A stretch of DNA of 64,000 bases, from the NCBI GenBank assembly GCA_963677655.1, contig OY782088.1; one strand, written 5' to 3'. Position numbers and translations under genes: made by a program. Below, in pieces: positions 9,555-19,025 of this stretch (position 1 is its first letter; each line of letters begins with the position of its first letter). The DNA is from Saccharicrinis sp963677655. GTDB taxonomy: Bacteria; Bacteroidota; Bacteroidia; Bacteroidales; Marinilabiliaceae. The notes beneath the pieces are model-generated. The model made no database searches. It was given only the letters and a program-made list of their open reading frames with translations, and was not told the DNA's origin.

Positions 9555-10778
9555 TTATTCTATACTATCTAATTCTAATTTTATTACAAACATATCTTGT
9601 TCACCTTTTAAATCAGAAAACAAATTTCCTCCGGTCACACCTGTATGATATATATAGCCATTTTTATTTATGCATATTCCTTTACCACAAGTACCATGCT
9701 CTATGCCCATTGCTGCATATTCAGTTTTCCATAATAATTTACCATCTTCGCTGTACATTCTGCAAAATGCCTGGCAATCTGAATAATTTTGACAGCCACT
9801 TATCACAATTTCATCATCAGTATTAATTACTAATCCATTGATATAATCCCCTTTTACTGTTCCAAACTGCTCGTGCCATAATAGTTTTCCTGTATTATCC
9901 ATTTTTCGAAAATAAGCATCCTGATGACCAAAATATTCTGTTGCTAATTGACCACCAATATTACCAGCAATTACTATATTGTTTTTACTGTCTACATGAA
10001 TAAAATACATAATATCATAGCCAGAAGTGCCAAATTGGACTAGCTTATGTTGATCAAGCTTTTTTGAAAAAACTCCCCAATAAGCGTCTAGTTTTCCATA
10101 ATTCTTTTGCGCCAGATCTCCCATTGTTGTACCACATACATATATAAGAGAATCCGGTCCTATTGTTATTCCATATCCTTTATCATTTTTTTGAGAGCCA
10201 AATTGAACAATACTTTGTTTTTCACCTTGCTCGTTAAGGCTTAAAATAAAACAATCCAATTCACCTTTTGATCTTCCACCAAAATTTCCATTTGTATATC
10301 CAATTATATATATTTCTCCGTCGTTATCAACAACAATGCTTCTGCCTATATCATCACTATTGGTGCCAAAGGTTCTTTCCCAGAGTATATTACCCTCTAA
10401 ATTAAGTTTCAAGATCCAAACATCTTTATTTTGTTTCCCTTTGCTACAATACCCTGTTACATAAATATTATAATTTTTATCAAAACATGCTTGATTAAAT
10501 TCATCATCGTATTGTGAACCAAATTGTTTTACCCAAAGAATCTTACCAGTGCTATCATATTTACAAATTACTCCATCTTTACCTCCATATTGGTTCTCTC
10601 CTAAAAGTCCTGTAGTTGAGCCAAATGAAAAAACATTATTTAAAGAATCGGCTAACACTGTTTGAGAAACATCATCTTTGTCGGTTCCAAACTGTTTGCC
10701 TGATACGAAGTTGATTTGTCCATATGCATTACAAGTTAAATACATGAATATTAAAATGAGTAGGTTGTAATTTTTCAT
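9555..10778 (-). CDS. Exported SBBP-type beta-propeller repeat protein
   Basis: 407 residues with a signal peptide (MKNYNLLILIFMYLTCNAYG). The rest consists of about seven repeats of 45-55 residues with the recurring pattern W..QFGT...D.......D..NNIYV.GYT.G.....G..D....K....G, e.g. ILWERTFGTNSDDIGRSIVV and IYIIGYTNGNFGG. This is the SBBP/delta-60-like beta-propeller family, secreted or surface-exposed with unknown ligands. It ends without a type IX sorting domain, so it may be periplasmic or anchored otherwise. The upstream neighbour (10888-13281) is separated by a hairpin terminator. Confidence 0.8.
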   Translation of the reverse strand: MKNYNLLILIFMYLTCNAYGQINFVSGKQFGTDKDDVSQTVLADSLNNVFSFGSTTGLLGENQYGGKDGVICKYDSTGKILWVKQFGSQYDDEFNQACFDKNYNIYVTGYCSKGKQNKDVWILKLNLEGNILWERTFGTNSDDIGRSIVVDNDGEIYIIGYTNGNFGGRSKGELDCFILSLNEQGEKQSIVQFGSQKNDKGYGITIGPDSLIYVCGTTMGDLAQKNYGKLDAYWGVFSKKLDQHKLVQFGTSGYDIMYFIHVDSKNNIVIAGNIGGQLATEYFGHQDAYFRKMDNTGKLLWHEQFGTVKGDYINGLVINTDDEIVISGCQNYSDCQAFCRMYSEDGKLLWKTEYAAMGIEHGTCGKGICINKNGYIYHTGVTGGNLFSDLKGEQDMFVIKLELDSIE

Positions 10779-10829
10779 TTGTTAGAGTTAGGTGAGAATC
10801 TATATATTAACAAAGAAACTCAAGTTAAT

Positions 10830-10869
10830 AAGCCTGTGCTTCTCTATTTAAATAATGAAACACAGGCTT
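10830..10869 (-). terminator. Stem-loop downstream of the GH35 gene
   Basis: AAGCCTGTG pairs with CACAGGCTT across a 22-nt loop, just after the stop of the minus-strand GH35 gene. The T-tract is weak, so termination is inferred from position and stem only. Confidence 0.5.
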
Positions 10870-10887
10870 AACTATATAAGAGAAATA

Positions 10888-13281
10888 CTATTCACATTTC
10901 AAAGAGGCTTTGTACTCAGGTACAATTTCAAAATCTTTCACCTCAAGATATCTGCCACGGTTAAATTCCAGAACTTCATCTAAATCTTCTAAATAAGTAT
11001 AATCAGAAAACATAGGATGAAATGCAAATACCATCTTGTTATTTTTTAATTTATCTGCTATAGGTTTAAGACTTATTTCCCACTTTTTACTGTGATAAAA
11101 ATGATCGTTAATCATTTCGTCTTTGATAAAAGCCAAAGCTCTGTCGCCAATGTAATCTACATTTACAAACACATCATTTAACGCCGAAATATCAGAATTT
11201 AAACTAAGTGTATATTTTCCACCTATCTTTTCAACTTTAATATCCGGTTTAGTTTCTACAAACTGTACACTGTATGATGAAAAACCACTAATAATTGATT
11301 TTTCTTTATTAATTGTTGCTCCAGTCAACTCAGGTGTTTTTTTATTGGCCGGATAAACATGCAACTCATTGTCTGCTTTTTGGGTAATTAACTCTAACTC
11401 ACCTTTACCCTGAAGTAATAAGCCATTGGTAATATAAAGTGATTCATTAATTTTTTCGGCATTAATGGCCATATCCTCTGTTAAAACCATGATGTGTGAG
11501 CCATCTGCTAAAAATGAGAATGGCTTACCAGTATTACCTGTAATTCTTTTTTTTCCATTTATTACAGATACAGTAGCATTTTTTATTTTACTGATTTTTG
11601 TTTCCTTTGAAAAAATCATTTCCGGTTTCATAGTACCAATGGCCGAAAAAATATACTTATCTCCATCGTCATTTTTCAAAATTACTAAAGGCTGAACTGT
11701 TGCTGATTTAATATTTGCCTCTCCAACCTTTAAATTAAATGGCAATATAGCGCTTGCAAATTCAGGCATATTTATCGTTCCTTGTTCAGGAAATGAAATG
11801 GTTTCACCTTTAGCCTGAACTTTAATTTGTACGTCTTTTATATCTTTAACATCAATATGGTCTTGAAAATTAATTACGAATACGAATCCTGAATTGCCGT
11901 AAGAACGAACTGCATAACGTAAGGTTTCATTATTATCAGGTTTAATATCAGCGTTTGTTTCCGGTAAAATTGTTTTCATTGGAGCTAATACATCCTGATA
12001 ATCTTTTAAGAACATATGCAGCATTCGTAGATGTTTAAAACTATATCGTACCTGTCCGTACTGTCCAATTGGTGCCTGAAAATCGTAGTTAATACGAGGG
12101 ATGCCATTTGACTCCTCGTTATAGAATTTTCCTTCGTACGATGGAGTTGATCCTCCATGGTACATGTAATAACCAATGCCATTAGATCCACTACCAACAA
12201 TACGGACCATTAATGGATTTACACTACGGTAATCTACCACTGGTCGACGTGAATATTTTACCTGAATTCCAGGACCAATTTCAGCAGGAATAGAAGGATA
12301 TAAATCAGTATTGTAACTTACAGGAGCATAATCCGGATCCTTTTGAATATCCTTAAACAAATAAAATTTAGAAGGGTGTGGTTTTGCCCAGAAAGGATAT
12401 GCATATCCTGCGGTTACAGGTATACTTCCTTTTTCAACAATAGTAGCATTTCCCCAACCAGTAGCAGTGTAAATAGGTACATCAACACCATGTTTTTTAG
12501 CTATTTCCTTAAGCGTTTTCATATGTCTTTTCCCATACTCAAACCATGGATTTTGACCATCTGTTACTGTAATCTGCTCATGCACAAAAGATGCATCTCT
12601 ACTGGCTGCCACTCTTTCTTTATGGCTTCCCGGGTATTGAAATTCCCAGGGAGCTGCTGAGTGCTGGTATTCGTTTTCTAACTGCACTCCAATTACAGGA
12701 CCGCCATCCTTGTATAACAATCCATCTATTTGATTGGCTATCTTACCATATAATGTATCCACAAGAGCTAAATACTCAGGAGCATTACTTCGTACCTCAA
12801 AAGTCTTGCTATACAACCAGTCGGGCATACCACCATTACGCATCTCACCATGGCAAAATGGTCCCATACGCACAATAGCATATAAATCATTGTCTTTTAC
12901 AATTTCTATAAACTTTCTAAGGTTAAGGTTACCACTCCAGTCCCATTGACCTTCTTTGCGTTCATGTGTATTCCAAAATACATATGTCGAGATAATATTT
13001 ATACCCCCGGCTTTCATTTTACGGATAGACTCTTCCCAGTATTCCTCAGGGTAACGACAGTAATGAAATTCGCCTACAATAGGTATAAATGCTTTTCCAT
13101 CCCTCTCAATATAATAGCTATTCACATCAATTTTTTCACCGGAAGGATTGGTTCCACCCAAATCCAGATGATCGCGAATAATTTCCTTTTCTGGTTGATT
13201 AATATCAACTGTATAAGTGGTTTGTGAAAATATACCCCCAGTAAAGGCAGCAGCTATGGCAAATAAGAATAGTTTTTTCAT
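10888..13281 (-). CDS. Glycoside hydrolase family 35 beta-galactosidase
   Basis: 797 residues. A signal peptide (MKKLFLFAIAAAFTGGIFSQ) precedes a GH35 TIM-barrel domain (~45-400): PIVGEFHYCRYPEEYW, then STYVFWNTHERKEGQWDWSG, the proton-donor Glu204 in GVQLENEYQ and a plausible nucleophile Glu334 in IPAEIGPGIQV. The rest (~400-797) is beta-rich accessory domain. The family removes terminal beta-galactose (or related sugars) from plant or algal polysaccharides; exported location fits that. It is well over usual minimal GH35 size but typical for Bacteroidota. No SusCD pair is adjacent; the pectate lyase 3 kb away may act on the same plant material. Confidence 0.93.
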   Translation of the reverse strand: MKKLFLFAIAAAFTGGIFSQTTYTVDINQPEKEIIRDHLDLGGTNPSGEKIDVNSYYIERDGKAFIPIVGEFHYCRYPEEYWEESIRKMKAGGINIISTYVFWNTHERKEGQWDWSGNLNLRKFIEIVKDNDLYAIVRMGPFCHGEMRNGGMPDWLYSKTFEVRSNAPEYLALVDTLYGKIANQIDGLLYKDGGPVIGVQLENEYQHSAAPWEFQYPGSHKERVAASRDASFVHEQITVTDGQNPWFEYGKRHMKTLKEIAKKHGVDVPIYTATGWGNATIVEKGSIPVTAGYAYPFWAKPHPSKFYLFKDIQKDPDYAPVSYNTDLYPSIPAEIGPGIQVKYSRRPVVDYRSVNPLMVRIVGSGSNGIGYYMYHGGSTPSYEGKFYNEESNGIPRINYDFQAPIGQYGQVRYSFKHLRMLHMFLKDYQDVLAPMKTILPETNADIKPDNNETLRYAVRSYGNSGFVFVINFQDHIDVKDIKDVQIKVQAKGETISFPEQGTINMPEFASAILPFNLKVGEANIKSATVQPLVILKNDDGDKYIFSAIGTMKPEMIFSKETKISKIKNATVSVINGKKRITGNTGKPFSFLADGSHIMVLTEDMAINAEKINESLYITNGLLLQGKGELELITQKADNELHVYPANKKTPELTGATINKEKSIISGFSSYSVQFVETKPDIKVEKIGGKYTLSLNSDISALNDVFVNVDYIGDRALAFIKDEMINDHFYHSKKWEISLKPIADKLKNNKMVFAFHPMFSDYTYLEDLDEVLEFNRGRYLEVKDFEIVPEYKASLKCE

Positions 13282-13388
13282 ATACTCTAATTTATTTAAT
13301 TCATTTGGTTACATGGAACTCCCCAGAAAATAAACATCCTCGTGTGTGAGAACCTATTTTCATGGCTCGTTTCATCATATATTTAACT

Positions 13389-14561
13389 TTAACGTTTTAG
13401 TTTTATACTAAAATCCAGTTTTGTACAACATCTCCAAAACCACTCAAGTGGTCCATAATAATATTTGTCATTCCATTTTTGGCTAATTATAGCTTGTAAA
13501 TAGAATACCAATATTCCAAGTAATAAACTCCATGCAGAACCTAAATATCTGAACATTCCCAATCCAAAATGGTAAAAAAACAAAACCCCAAGCACAGATT
13601 GGAAAACATAATTTGAAAGACTCATTTTTCCATATGCACTCAGCAATTTAAAGAAGTTCAAATCCTTTGCCTTTAGGTATAAAAGAATTATTAAAGCAGT
13701 AATACCTGCTGTTGCTGCAAGTTTAGAATAAGAGGATAGCAATATGCCTATTAAACGCTTTTGCAATCCAAGCAATTCACTACTGTCAATTTCGGTACGG
13801 ACTATTGATAAGGCAAAAATTACAACAACACTTCCTGTTAATACAAATAACAACTGTTTTCTGTAGTGGTCTATTTGGTGAAATACTTTATTGCGACCAA
13901 GAATTAGTCCTACAATAAAAAGGCCGATTAACTGAATAAATCTTCCGTTACCATAGCACCATGAATAAACAGATGAACGTCCTTGCCATAAGTTGTATTG
14001 AACTACCTCTTTAAAACTGCCAGATGAATATGCAATTCGACCTTCTCTCCAATAAACACTAAGAGGATTTATAAATTTAGCATCAGGATCTAAAAAAGAT
14101 TGAACTAGATTATATATAGTTGGAATTTGGATAAATAATAAAACTGCAATTATCCACAGATAGTTTATCTTGACTTTATATAGAGAAACAATTGCCAATG
14201 ATAAAATGGCATAGATATGCAAAATATCACCTCTAAAAATCAAAGAGTGAATTAGCCCAATAATAAACAATACACACATTCTCCATACAAATCCCCAACG
14301 ATAGTTAATGTTTTTTTGTGCTTTACTGTCCATTTGAATATAAAAACTCAATCCGAACAATAAGGCAAATATAGAGTATGCCTTACCACTTATTAACAAT
14401 AATACAGAATCGAATATTTGTCTGTCGAATTCACTTGAAAATAGAAAATTTACCTTGGGAGGAGTATAAAATTCAAAGTGCTCAACGGAGTGTATTAGTA
14501 CTATTAATAATAATGCAAATCCACGCAGAACATCAACAATTATTATTCTTTCTTTTATCAT
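13389..14561 (-). CDS. DUF418-family (YeiB-like) multi-pass membrane protein
   Basis: 390 residues with about ten hydrophobic segments. The N-terminus shows the family signature RIIIVDVLRGFALLLIVLIH, and the C-terminal third has GKMSLSNYVFQSVLGVLFFY and PLEWFWRC, all characteristic of DUF418/heparan-acetyltransferase-like inner-membrane proteins. The arginine in the first motif and the PLEW(F/L)WR end are the best-conserved family marks. The precise substrate is unknown. It is separated from GH35 by about 107 bp on the same strand and may belong to the same transcript, though its start-side spacer (~200 bp) holds the promoter for the divergent 14763 gene. Confidence 0.85.
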   Translation of the reverse strand: MIKERIIIVDVLRGFALLLIVLIHSVEHFEFYTPPKVNFLFSSEFDRQIFDSVLLLISGKAYSIFALLFGLSFYIQMDSKAQKNINYRWGFVWRMCVLFIIGLIHSLIFRGDILHIYAILSLAIVSLYKVKINYLWIIAVLLFIQIPTIYNLVQSFLDPDAKFINPLSVYWREGRIAYSSGSFKEVVQYNLWQGRSSVYSWCYGNGRFIQLIGLFIVGLILGRNKVFHQIDHYRKQLLFVLTGSVVVIFALSIVRTEIDSSELLGLQKRLIGILLSSYSKLAATAGITALIILLYLKAKDLNFFKLLSAYGKMSLSNYVFQSVLGVLFFYHFGLGMFRYLGSAWSLLLGILVFYLQAIISQKWNDKYYYGPLEWFWRCCTKLDFSIKLKR

Positions 14562-14750
14562 TTGTTTATTATCAATAGATATATTTATTTACTCATCGTG
14601 AATTTAACGTATAAACTACTACCGAAATAGATAATTACAATATAGACGGTTTTTTAACGGTTAATTATCCTATTTAAATAGTTGATATTAAGTAAATAAG
14701 TGTAAAGTGATTTTAACCTCGTTTTTAACTGTTAATTCTATAATATAAAT

Positions 14751-14758
14751 TACTTTTG
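14751..14758 (+). promoter_or_regulatory. Possible -7 element (TACTTTTG) just before the 14763 ATG
   Basis: TACTTTTG fits the Bacteroidota TAnnTTTG consensus and ends 4 bp before the ATG. If used, transcription would begin at or beside the start codon, giving a leaderless message. A clear TTTG 19-21 bp upstream is lacking, so this may be chance. Confidence 0.3.
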
Positions 14759-14762
14759 TTTT

Positions 14763-15914
14763 ATGAATTTCAAGATTAAAAATGAAATAATAGAAAAGAT
14801 TCAACTTAGGATTTCAAAAAGTGAAACTTTTGCTAAATCGCCTAGAAGTATCCGCTTGTTAAAATTTTTAGTACAAAAAGCACTTAACAATGAAGATGTA
14901 AAAGAAGATATTCTTGGATTGGAGTTATTCAAATCAAAATACAATCCAAACCAAAAAGATAGTAAGGTAAGGGTGTACATGTATAATTTAAGAAATAAAT
15001 TGGCCGAATATTATGCTAATGAAGGTTCTGCAGATGAAATTGTATTTGATATACCCAAAGGACAATATAACTTATTGTTTATAAACAGAGAGCTAGAAAT
15101 AAGAACACTAGCCAGGAGAAAAAATAAAAGAATACTGTTTACAATACTTAGTTCGGTGATACTTTTTGGCATTGCCTTAATTTTTATCAGCAAAAAAGGT
15201 GAAGAAAAAGATTGTTGGGATTATTTTTTTAATTCACCTGAAAATACCATTTGTATCATTTCAGATCATTTTGTAGTACAACAAGATGTAGACGATAAAT
15301 ATATGGTTTCGAATATTGAGGGGGTTAATAACGAAACAGAATTAGCCAAATACTTAATGAAATATTCAAATGAAAAGGTGAGAATCCCCGATTTTACTTT
15401 TTTAACCAAAATGGCTCCTATTGTAATACAGCGCCTGACAAAATGGTTTGTGAACCATAACAATGACTTTGAAATTTTAATGGAATCGGAGTTTTCGTAT
15501 GAAAATATGCGCAAAAACAACATCATATTTGTTGGCCAGTATAATACCATGAACGATTCAAAAGAAATATTTTTAAAAGAAAGTAAAGTTTTTAAAGTTC
15601 TGAGTGATGGCTTCATTTTAAATGGTGATACTTCCAAAATATATGGAACTCGATTTGACGGTATGAACAAAATTGAATATGCTATGGTTTCATTTATTCC
15701 TTTAGGAAACAAAAGGGAAGTACTGTTTTTTACATCTAATCATGATGTTGGTGTTATGGCTACAGTAAGCAATTTTACTGATGTAAAATGGTTAAAAGGG
15801 TTTTATTCCAATTTTCCTGAAGGCGTTAAATACTTTAATGCTCTTTACGAGGTTAAAGGTATTAAAAGAACAGAGCTCAACTGCAGACTTGTTGCAATAG
15901 AATATATTGAATGA
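14763..15914 (+). CDS. Membrane protein with N-terminal winged-helix-like domain
   Basis: 383 residues. Residues ~1-105 resemble the winged-helix domain found at the N-terminus of TolB/TPR and CHAT-type proteins (FAKSPRSIRLLKFLV, DILGLELF, DSKVRVYMYNLRNKL, ADEIVFDIPKGQYNLLF). A single TM segment follows (~123-142) with basic residues before it (RRKNKR), so the HTH is cytoplasmic. The rest (~145-383) is a globular, presumably periplasmic, region I do not recognise. The architecture (DNA-binding domain, TM, sensor) recalls one-component membrane regulators such as ToxR or CadC, but that is inference. A small hairpin at 15955-15976 follows. Targets are unknown. Confidence 0.6.
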   Translation: MNFKIKNEIIEKIQLRISKSETFAKSPRSIRLLKFLVQKALNNEDVKEDILGLELFKSKYNPNQKDSKVRVYMYNLRNKLAEYYANEGSADEIVFDIPKGQYNLLFINRELEIRTLARRKNKRILFTILSSVILFGIALIFISKKGEEKDCWDYFFNSPENTICIISDHFVVQQDVDDKYMVSNIEGVNNETELAKYLMKYSNEKVRIPDFTFLTKMAPIVIQRLTKWFVNHNNDFEILMESEFSYENMRKNNIIFVGQYNTMNDSKEIFLKESKVFKVLSDGFILNGDTSKIYGTRFDGMNKIEYAMVSFIPLGNKREVLFFTSNHDVGVMATVSNFTDVKWLKGFYSNFPEGVKYFNALYEVKGIKRTELNCRLVAIEYIE

Positions 15915-15954
15915 CAAAAATATATTAACCAATAAGATTTCAATAAATCAATAT

Positions 15955-15976
15955 AAGGCTGCCTGTAGGCAGCCTT
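15955..15976 (+). terminator. Short perfect hairpin after the winged-helix gene
   Basis: AAGGCTGCC and GGCAGCCTT pair across a 4-nt loop 40 bp after the stop. The following AATAATT is a poor T-tract; the hairpin could equally be one of the AGGCT/AGCCT repeat palindromes found elsewhere in the window. Confidence 0.5.
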
Positions 15977-16163
15977 AATAATTATTGTGAATTGCAAGTA
16001 CATTCTATGCAATCCACTATAGAGTTGTTATTAATTCATTTATCTTCCATTTAATCTCATATATTCTATCAAAATAGAAAAAAGTAAGAAATGAAAGTTC
16101 ATTTATGATAATCGGAGTTTAACTTTGTCTTTCTGTGTTTAAATGCAGCCGAAGCTGCATCTA

Positions 16164-17858
16164 TTATAGAAAGTCAGAACTGTCCAGTGTATTTTTATTG
16201 TTTTTAAGATCTTTCCAATTCACTTTTTTCTTAGGATTGATACCATTGATGTATTTCTCGATATTAGTATACCCGTCGCCATTGCAATCCATTGCAGCAT
16301 CTTTAGGATCATTAGGATTCAATTTGTATTTGATCTCCCATGCATCAGGCATACCATCCATATCGGTATCTACACGAGGTTCACCTTTGTATTCAGGATA
16401 ACCACCAACTTGTCTTGGATCTGTAATAATTCCTTTTTTCCAGGAGTCAGCTCCTAAACCTTTTCTGTACTTATATTGATATAAGCCTTCAATTTCGGTA
16501 TAATCAGATTCGTCTATTTTGCCAGTACGTACTTGTTTAACTATTCTGGTATCAACAGCATCTCTTTTTGGAAAAGTGGCACCAACGTTATTTAATACAT
16601 ATTCATAAGCATCTTTAGTATCCATGATGTTGACATAAGGCATAATAAAACGTTTTGAAGATCTTATTTGCGGTAAAAATTCACCGGCTCCATCCATGGT
16701 TTCTATCTGAATACCTTTCCAGTTATCGTTGGTAATTTCAGGAAACCCTTCCATAATATTTCCTTCTACCCAGATTTTACCATATATTTTTGTGCCGTTT
16801 AAAACATAACGTGATTCCGGTTTAATCAAACGGTGTCCTACTGGTGCATCTTTAGGAGTTACAGGACCTGGTTTGTAGTAATTGTTGATTAACTGATAAC
16901 GTGATGAAAAATCTCCTCCGTCAGTTGTACGTTTGTACCAGTTGTGAATAACATTATTTACCATATTAAAACCACCATTCATACCAACAGATGGATTTCT
17001 TCCTGTATTATTGGCCCATAAATTTCTTGCAAACATACAGTTCTGTCCACCAATTGTACTACCAAGAGCATGTCCGTATGTATCCAAAGCTTCAGAGAAG
17101 ATACTGTTTTGAATAGTAATGTTAACCGTTGAATATTTATGACGTCTTGCTTTAGGATTATTTACATCGTCGCAAAACATGTGGCGATACATACTCATAT
17201 TTTCATCTAATCCCCAAGATGCCGAAACGTGGTCGATCATGATATTACCAACAGGATTTCCACCAATAGCATCACCATCAGCACGACGACCTACCCATGT
17301 GTCACCTCTACGAAAACGCATGTGACGGATAACAATATCGTGGGTGTTAAGGCCAAACGTTTCTCCAGCAATACATACACCGTCGCCTGGAGCTGATTGT
17401 CCGGCAATAGTAATATAAGGCGCATCAATATCAATAGGACGTTCCAGTTTTATTACCCCGGCTACATTAAACACAACGATTCTTGCTCCACCGGCTTCAC
17501 ATGCTTCACGTAAAGTTCCAGGACCACTATCAGCTAAACTAGTTACAACATAAACTTTACCGCCACGTCCACCAAAACTATACATACCACCACCTTCAGC
17601 ACCAGGGAACGAAGGAATATTTGCCTGAGGTAAATCGTCTGAGCGTCTGGCCCATTGATTATACGCTTTATCGTGCTGCATGTCTTCATACACTTTGGGC
17701 CATGCTTTCTCCCAGGCTTTGATTCGTAATGCACTCCATGCAGCTTCTAAAGAATCCATTTCAGTTCGCACTGAATCGGTATTGGGATATTGAGCATAGA
17801 AACTTTGGCTTATTGAAAACAATATTGCTATTGTCAAAATGCCTTTTAAAATTTTCAT
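16164..17858 (-). CDS. Secreted pectate lyase-like polysaccharide lyase (PL1 type)
   Basis: 564 residues. After a signal peptide (MKILKGILTIAILFSISQSF) comes a right-handed beta-helix lyase domain (~85-470) with the family landmarks FPGAEGGGMYSFGGRGG, GTLREACEAGGARIVVF, ITIAGQSAPGDGVCIAGE and MIDHVSASWGLDENMSM. The C-terminus (~500-555) holds a Ca-binding type-3-like repeat (DTDMDGMPDAWE...DCNGDGYTNIEKYING). Such enzymes cleave polygalacturonate or related uronates by beta-elimination with Ca2+. Together with GH35 and the hybrid two-component system nearby it suggests plant or algal cell-wall use. No T9SS domain is seen. Length and domain order are usual for Bacteroidota. Confidence 0.9.
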   Translation of the reverse strand: MKILKGILTIAILFSISQSFYAQYPNTDSVRTEMDSLEAAWSALRIKAWEKAWPKVYEDMQHDKAYNQWARRSDDLPQANIPSFPGAEGGGMYSFGGRGGKVYVVTSLADSGPGTLREACEAGGARIVVFNVAGVIKLERPIDIDAPYITIAGQSAPGDGVCIAGETFGLNTHDIVIRHMRFRRGDTWVGRRADGDAIGGNPVGNIMIDHVSASWGLDENMSMYRHMFCDDVNNPKARRHKYSTVNITIQNSIFSEALDTYGHALGSTIGGQNCMFARNLWANNTGRNPSVGMNGGFNMVNNVIHNWYKRTTDGGDFSSRYQLINNYYKPGPVTPKDAPVGHRLIKPESRYVLNGTKIYGKIWVEGNIMEGFPEITNDNWKGIQIETMDGAGEFLPQIRSSKRFIMPYVNIMDTKDAYEYVLNNVGATFPKRDAVDTRIVKQVRTGKIDESDYTEIEGLYQYKYRKGLGADSWKKGIITDPRQVGGYPEYKGEPRVDTDMDGMPDAWEIKYKLNPNDPKDAAMDCNGDGYTNIEKYINGINPKKKVNWKDLKNNKNTLDSSDFL

Positions 17859-18156
17859 GATTTATAAATTTATCAGTTAATGTATCAACTTCATGATCTG
17901 CAAAACTTCTTTAAAAGAAACTCTGATGTCAGATTTTAGAATACACAAAACAACCAAAAAAACTCATGAACGGCCCCTGCAATTGGGGACAAAGATGCGG
18001 GCGAACCGGGACATATAGCAAAAATAATAGCATTTTCCAGGGTTCTGAAGTTGATTGGACTACAGTGATTTAAGTACGGGACAGCTTTGGGATCGCTGTT
18101 ATTTTAATTGAAAGACCTAAGAATTTCATCTTGTTATTTCTTTTCAATATTTGCTG
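17859..18156. other. Intergenic, no gene seen
   Basis: About 300 bp upstream of the pectate lyase. It includes an unusually GC-rich patch around 17970-18020 with no clear hairpin. No open frame or RNA gene was found. Confidence 0.4.
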
Positions 18157-18552
18157 TTAGTGCTTGCTATTAATATATTCTTCTATCTGATTAAGAAGTT
18201 CTTCAACAGGAGTAAAATATGGCATCACTTTTTCTTCGGTAAAGTCAAACAAATCGTCATAATCTCCTTTTTGTCTCCATGTAAACAATTGGGAGTATAC
18301 TTTACCTAATTCTTTCGGTAGCAGTCCGCTTTTAATAAAATTCATTGAAAAATGTGTCTTCGCTCCATTATGCGTAGTTGGAGTATAACCTTCCTTTAAT
18401 AATATTGCAATTACTGCATAATAGGCCGCATAGTAAAGTCTATTTATTGTGGAATTCCATTTGCTCTTCTCTGAAAGGATTCTTGCATCATCTAATGTAT
18501 CCCAAGCTCTGGATAATCGGTATCGAATTAAATCTTCTTTTGTTCCTGTCAT
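18157..18552 (-). CDS. HEPN-domain protein, putative toxin of an MNT/HEPN pair
   Basis: 131 residues, all-helical HEPN fold of the PF05168-like type: TLDDARILSEKSKWNSTINR, LYYAAYYAVIAILL and the conserved WRQKGDYDDLFDF segment (R-x-K-x-D-Y), the likely RNase/regulatory motif in this branch. HEPN proteins of this class are RNases neutralised by AMPylation or binding by the cognate nucleotidyltransferase. The start codon overlaps the stop of the nucleotidyltransferase gene by one base (TAATG at 18552), showing tight translational coupling. A second, related pair occurs at 23728-24443. Toxin activity has not been shown for this protein. Confidence 0.85.
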   Translation of the reverse strand: MTGTKEDLIRYRLSRAWDTLDDARILSEKSKWNSTINRLYYAAYYAVIAILLKEGYTPTTHNGAKTHFSMNFIKSGLLPKELGKVYSQLFTWRQKGDYDDLFDFTEEKVMPYFTPVEELLNQIEEYINSKH

Positions 18553-18869
18553 TAAATCTTTTTTCCTTCCTTCGCTATATTTGAATACAATGATGTCATT
18601 CTATGATTTAATTCCCAGTCATTCTTTGTATAAATTAATGGAGATATTACTTCTCCTGTTTCGAGCTCTAGTTCATAAAAATCATCCATTATTTTAGTCT
18701 CTTCTTCGAATGAAATCTGTGCTTTATTTAGTAAAATAAGTAAATCCCAATCAGACATCTTACTTGCTTCACCTCTTGCCTGTGAACCATATAAGTATAC
18801 TTCTGCTTTTGGGTATTTCAACTTAGCGAATTCTGATATTTTTCTTAATATGTCACGGTTCATTTCCAT
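18552..18869 (-). CDS. MNT-type nucleotidyltransferase, putative antitoxin
   Basis: 105 residues. The minimal nucleotidyltransferase signature is clear: YLYGSQARGEASKMSDWDLLIL (Gly-Ser then Asp-x-Asp, positions ~27-43), followed by the third acidic site around ELELETGEVISPLIYT. Members of this family act as antitoxins that add AMP to the HEPN partner. It is the first gene of a two-gene operon with HEPN. The start at 18869 is the only sensible one (MEMNRDIL...). About 45% of the core residues match the second MNT at 24126. Confidence 0.87.
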   Translation of the reverse strand: MEMNRDILRKISEFAKLKYPKAEVYLYGSQARGEASKMSDWDLLILLNKAQISFEEETKIMDDFYELELETGEVISPLIYTKNDWELNHRMTSLYSNIAKEGKKI

Positions 18870-18948
18870 GTCTTAAAGATAATTATTTTATATAAGTACT
18901 ACAATTTCTTGCGAAGTTTGGTATTAGCTTAGAACTAACAGACCCTAA

Positions 18949-18964
18949 CCCCTCTCTAGAGGGG
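18949..18964. terminator. Palindrome downstream of the hybrid two-component gene
   Basis: CCCCTCTCTAGAGGGG folds back on itself between the MNT/HEPN operon and the 3' end of the minus-strand regulator gene. It may work as a terminator, but the flanking CCCTAA...TTTTGGAG looks like a dispersed repeat. Confidence 0.4.
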
Positions 18965-19025
18965 AGTTTTGGAGCTATTAGTAACTCTCTCTTTAAGAAA
19001 AGATACTTGTTTTGTAAGAGTTTAA

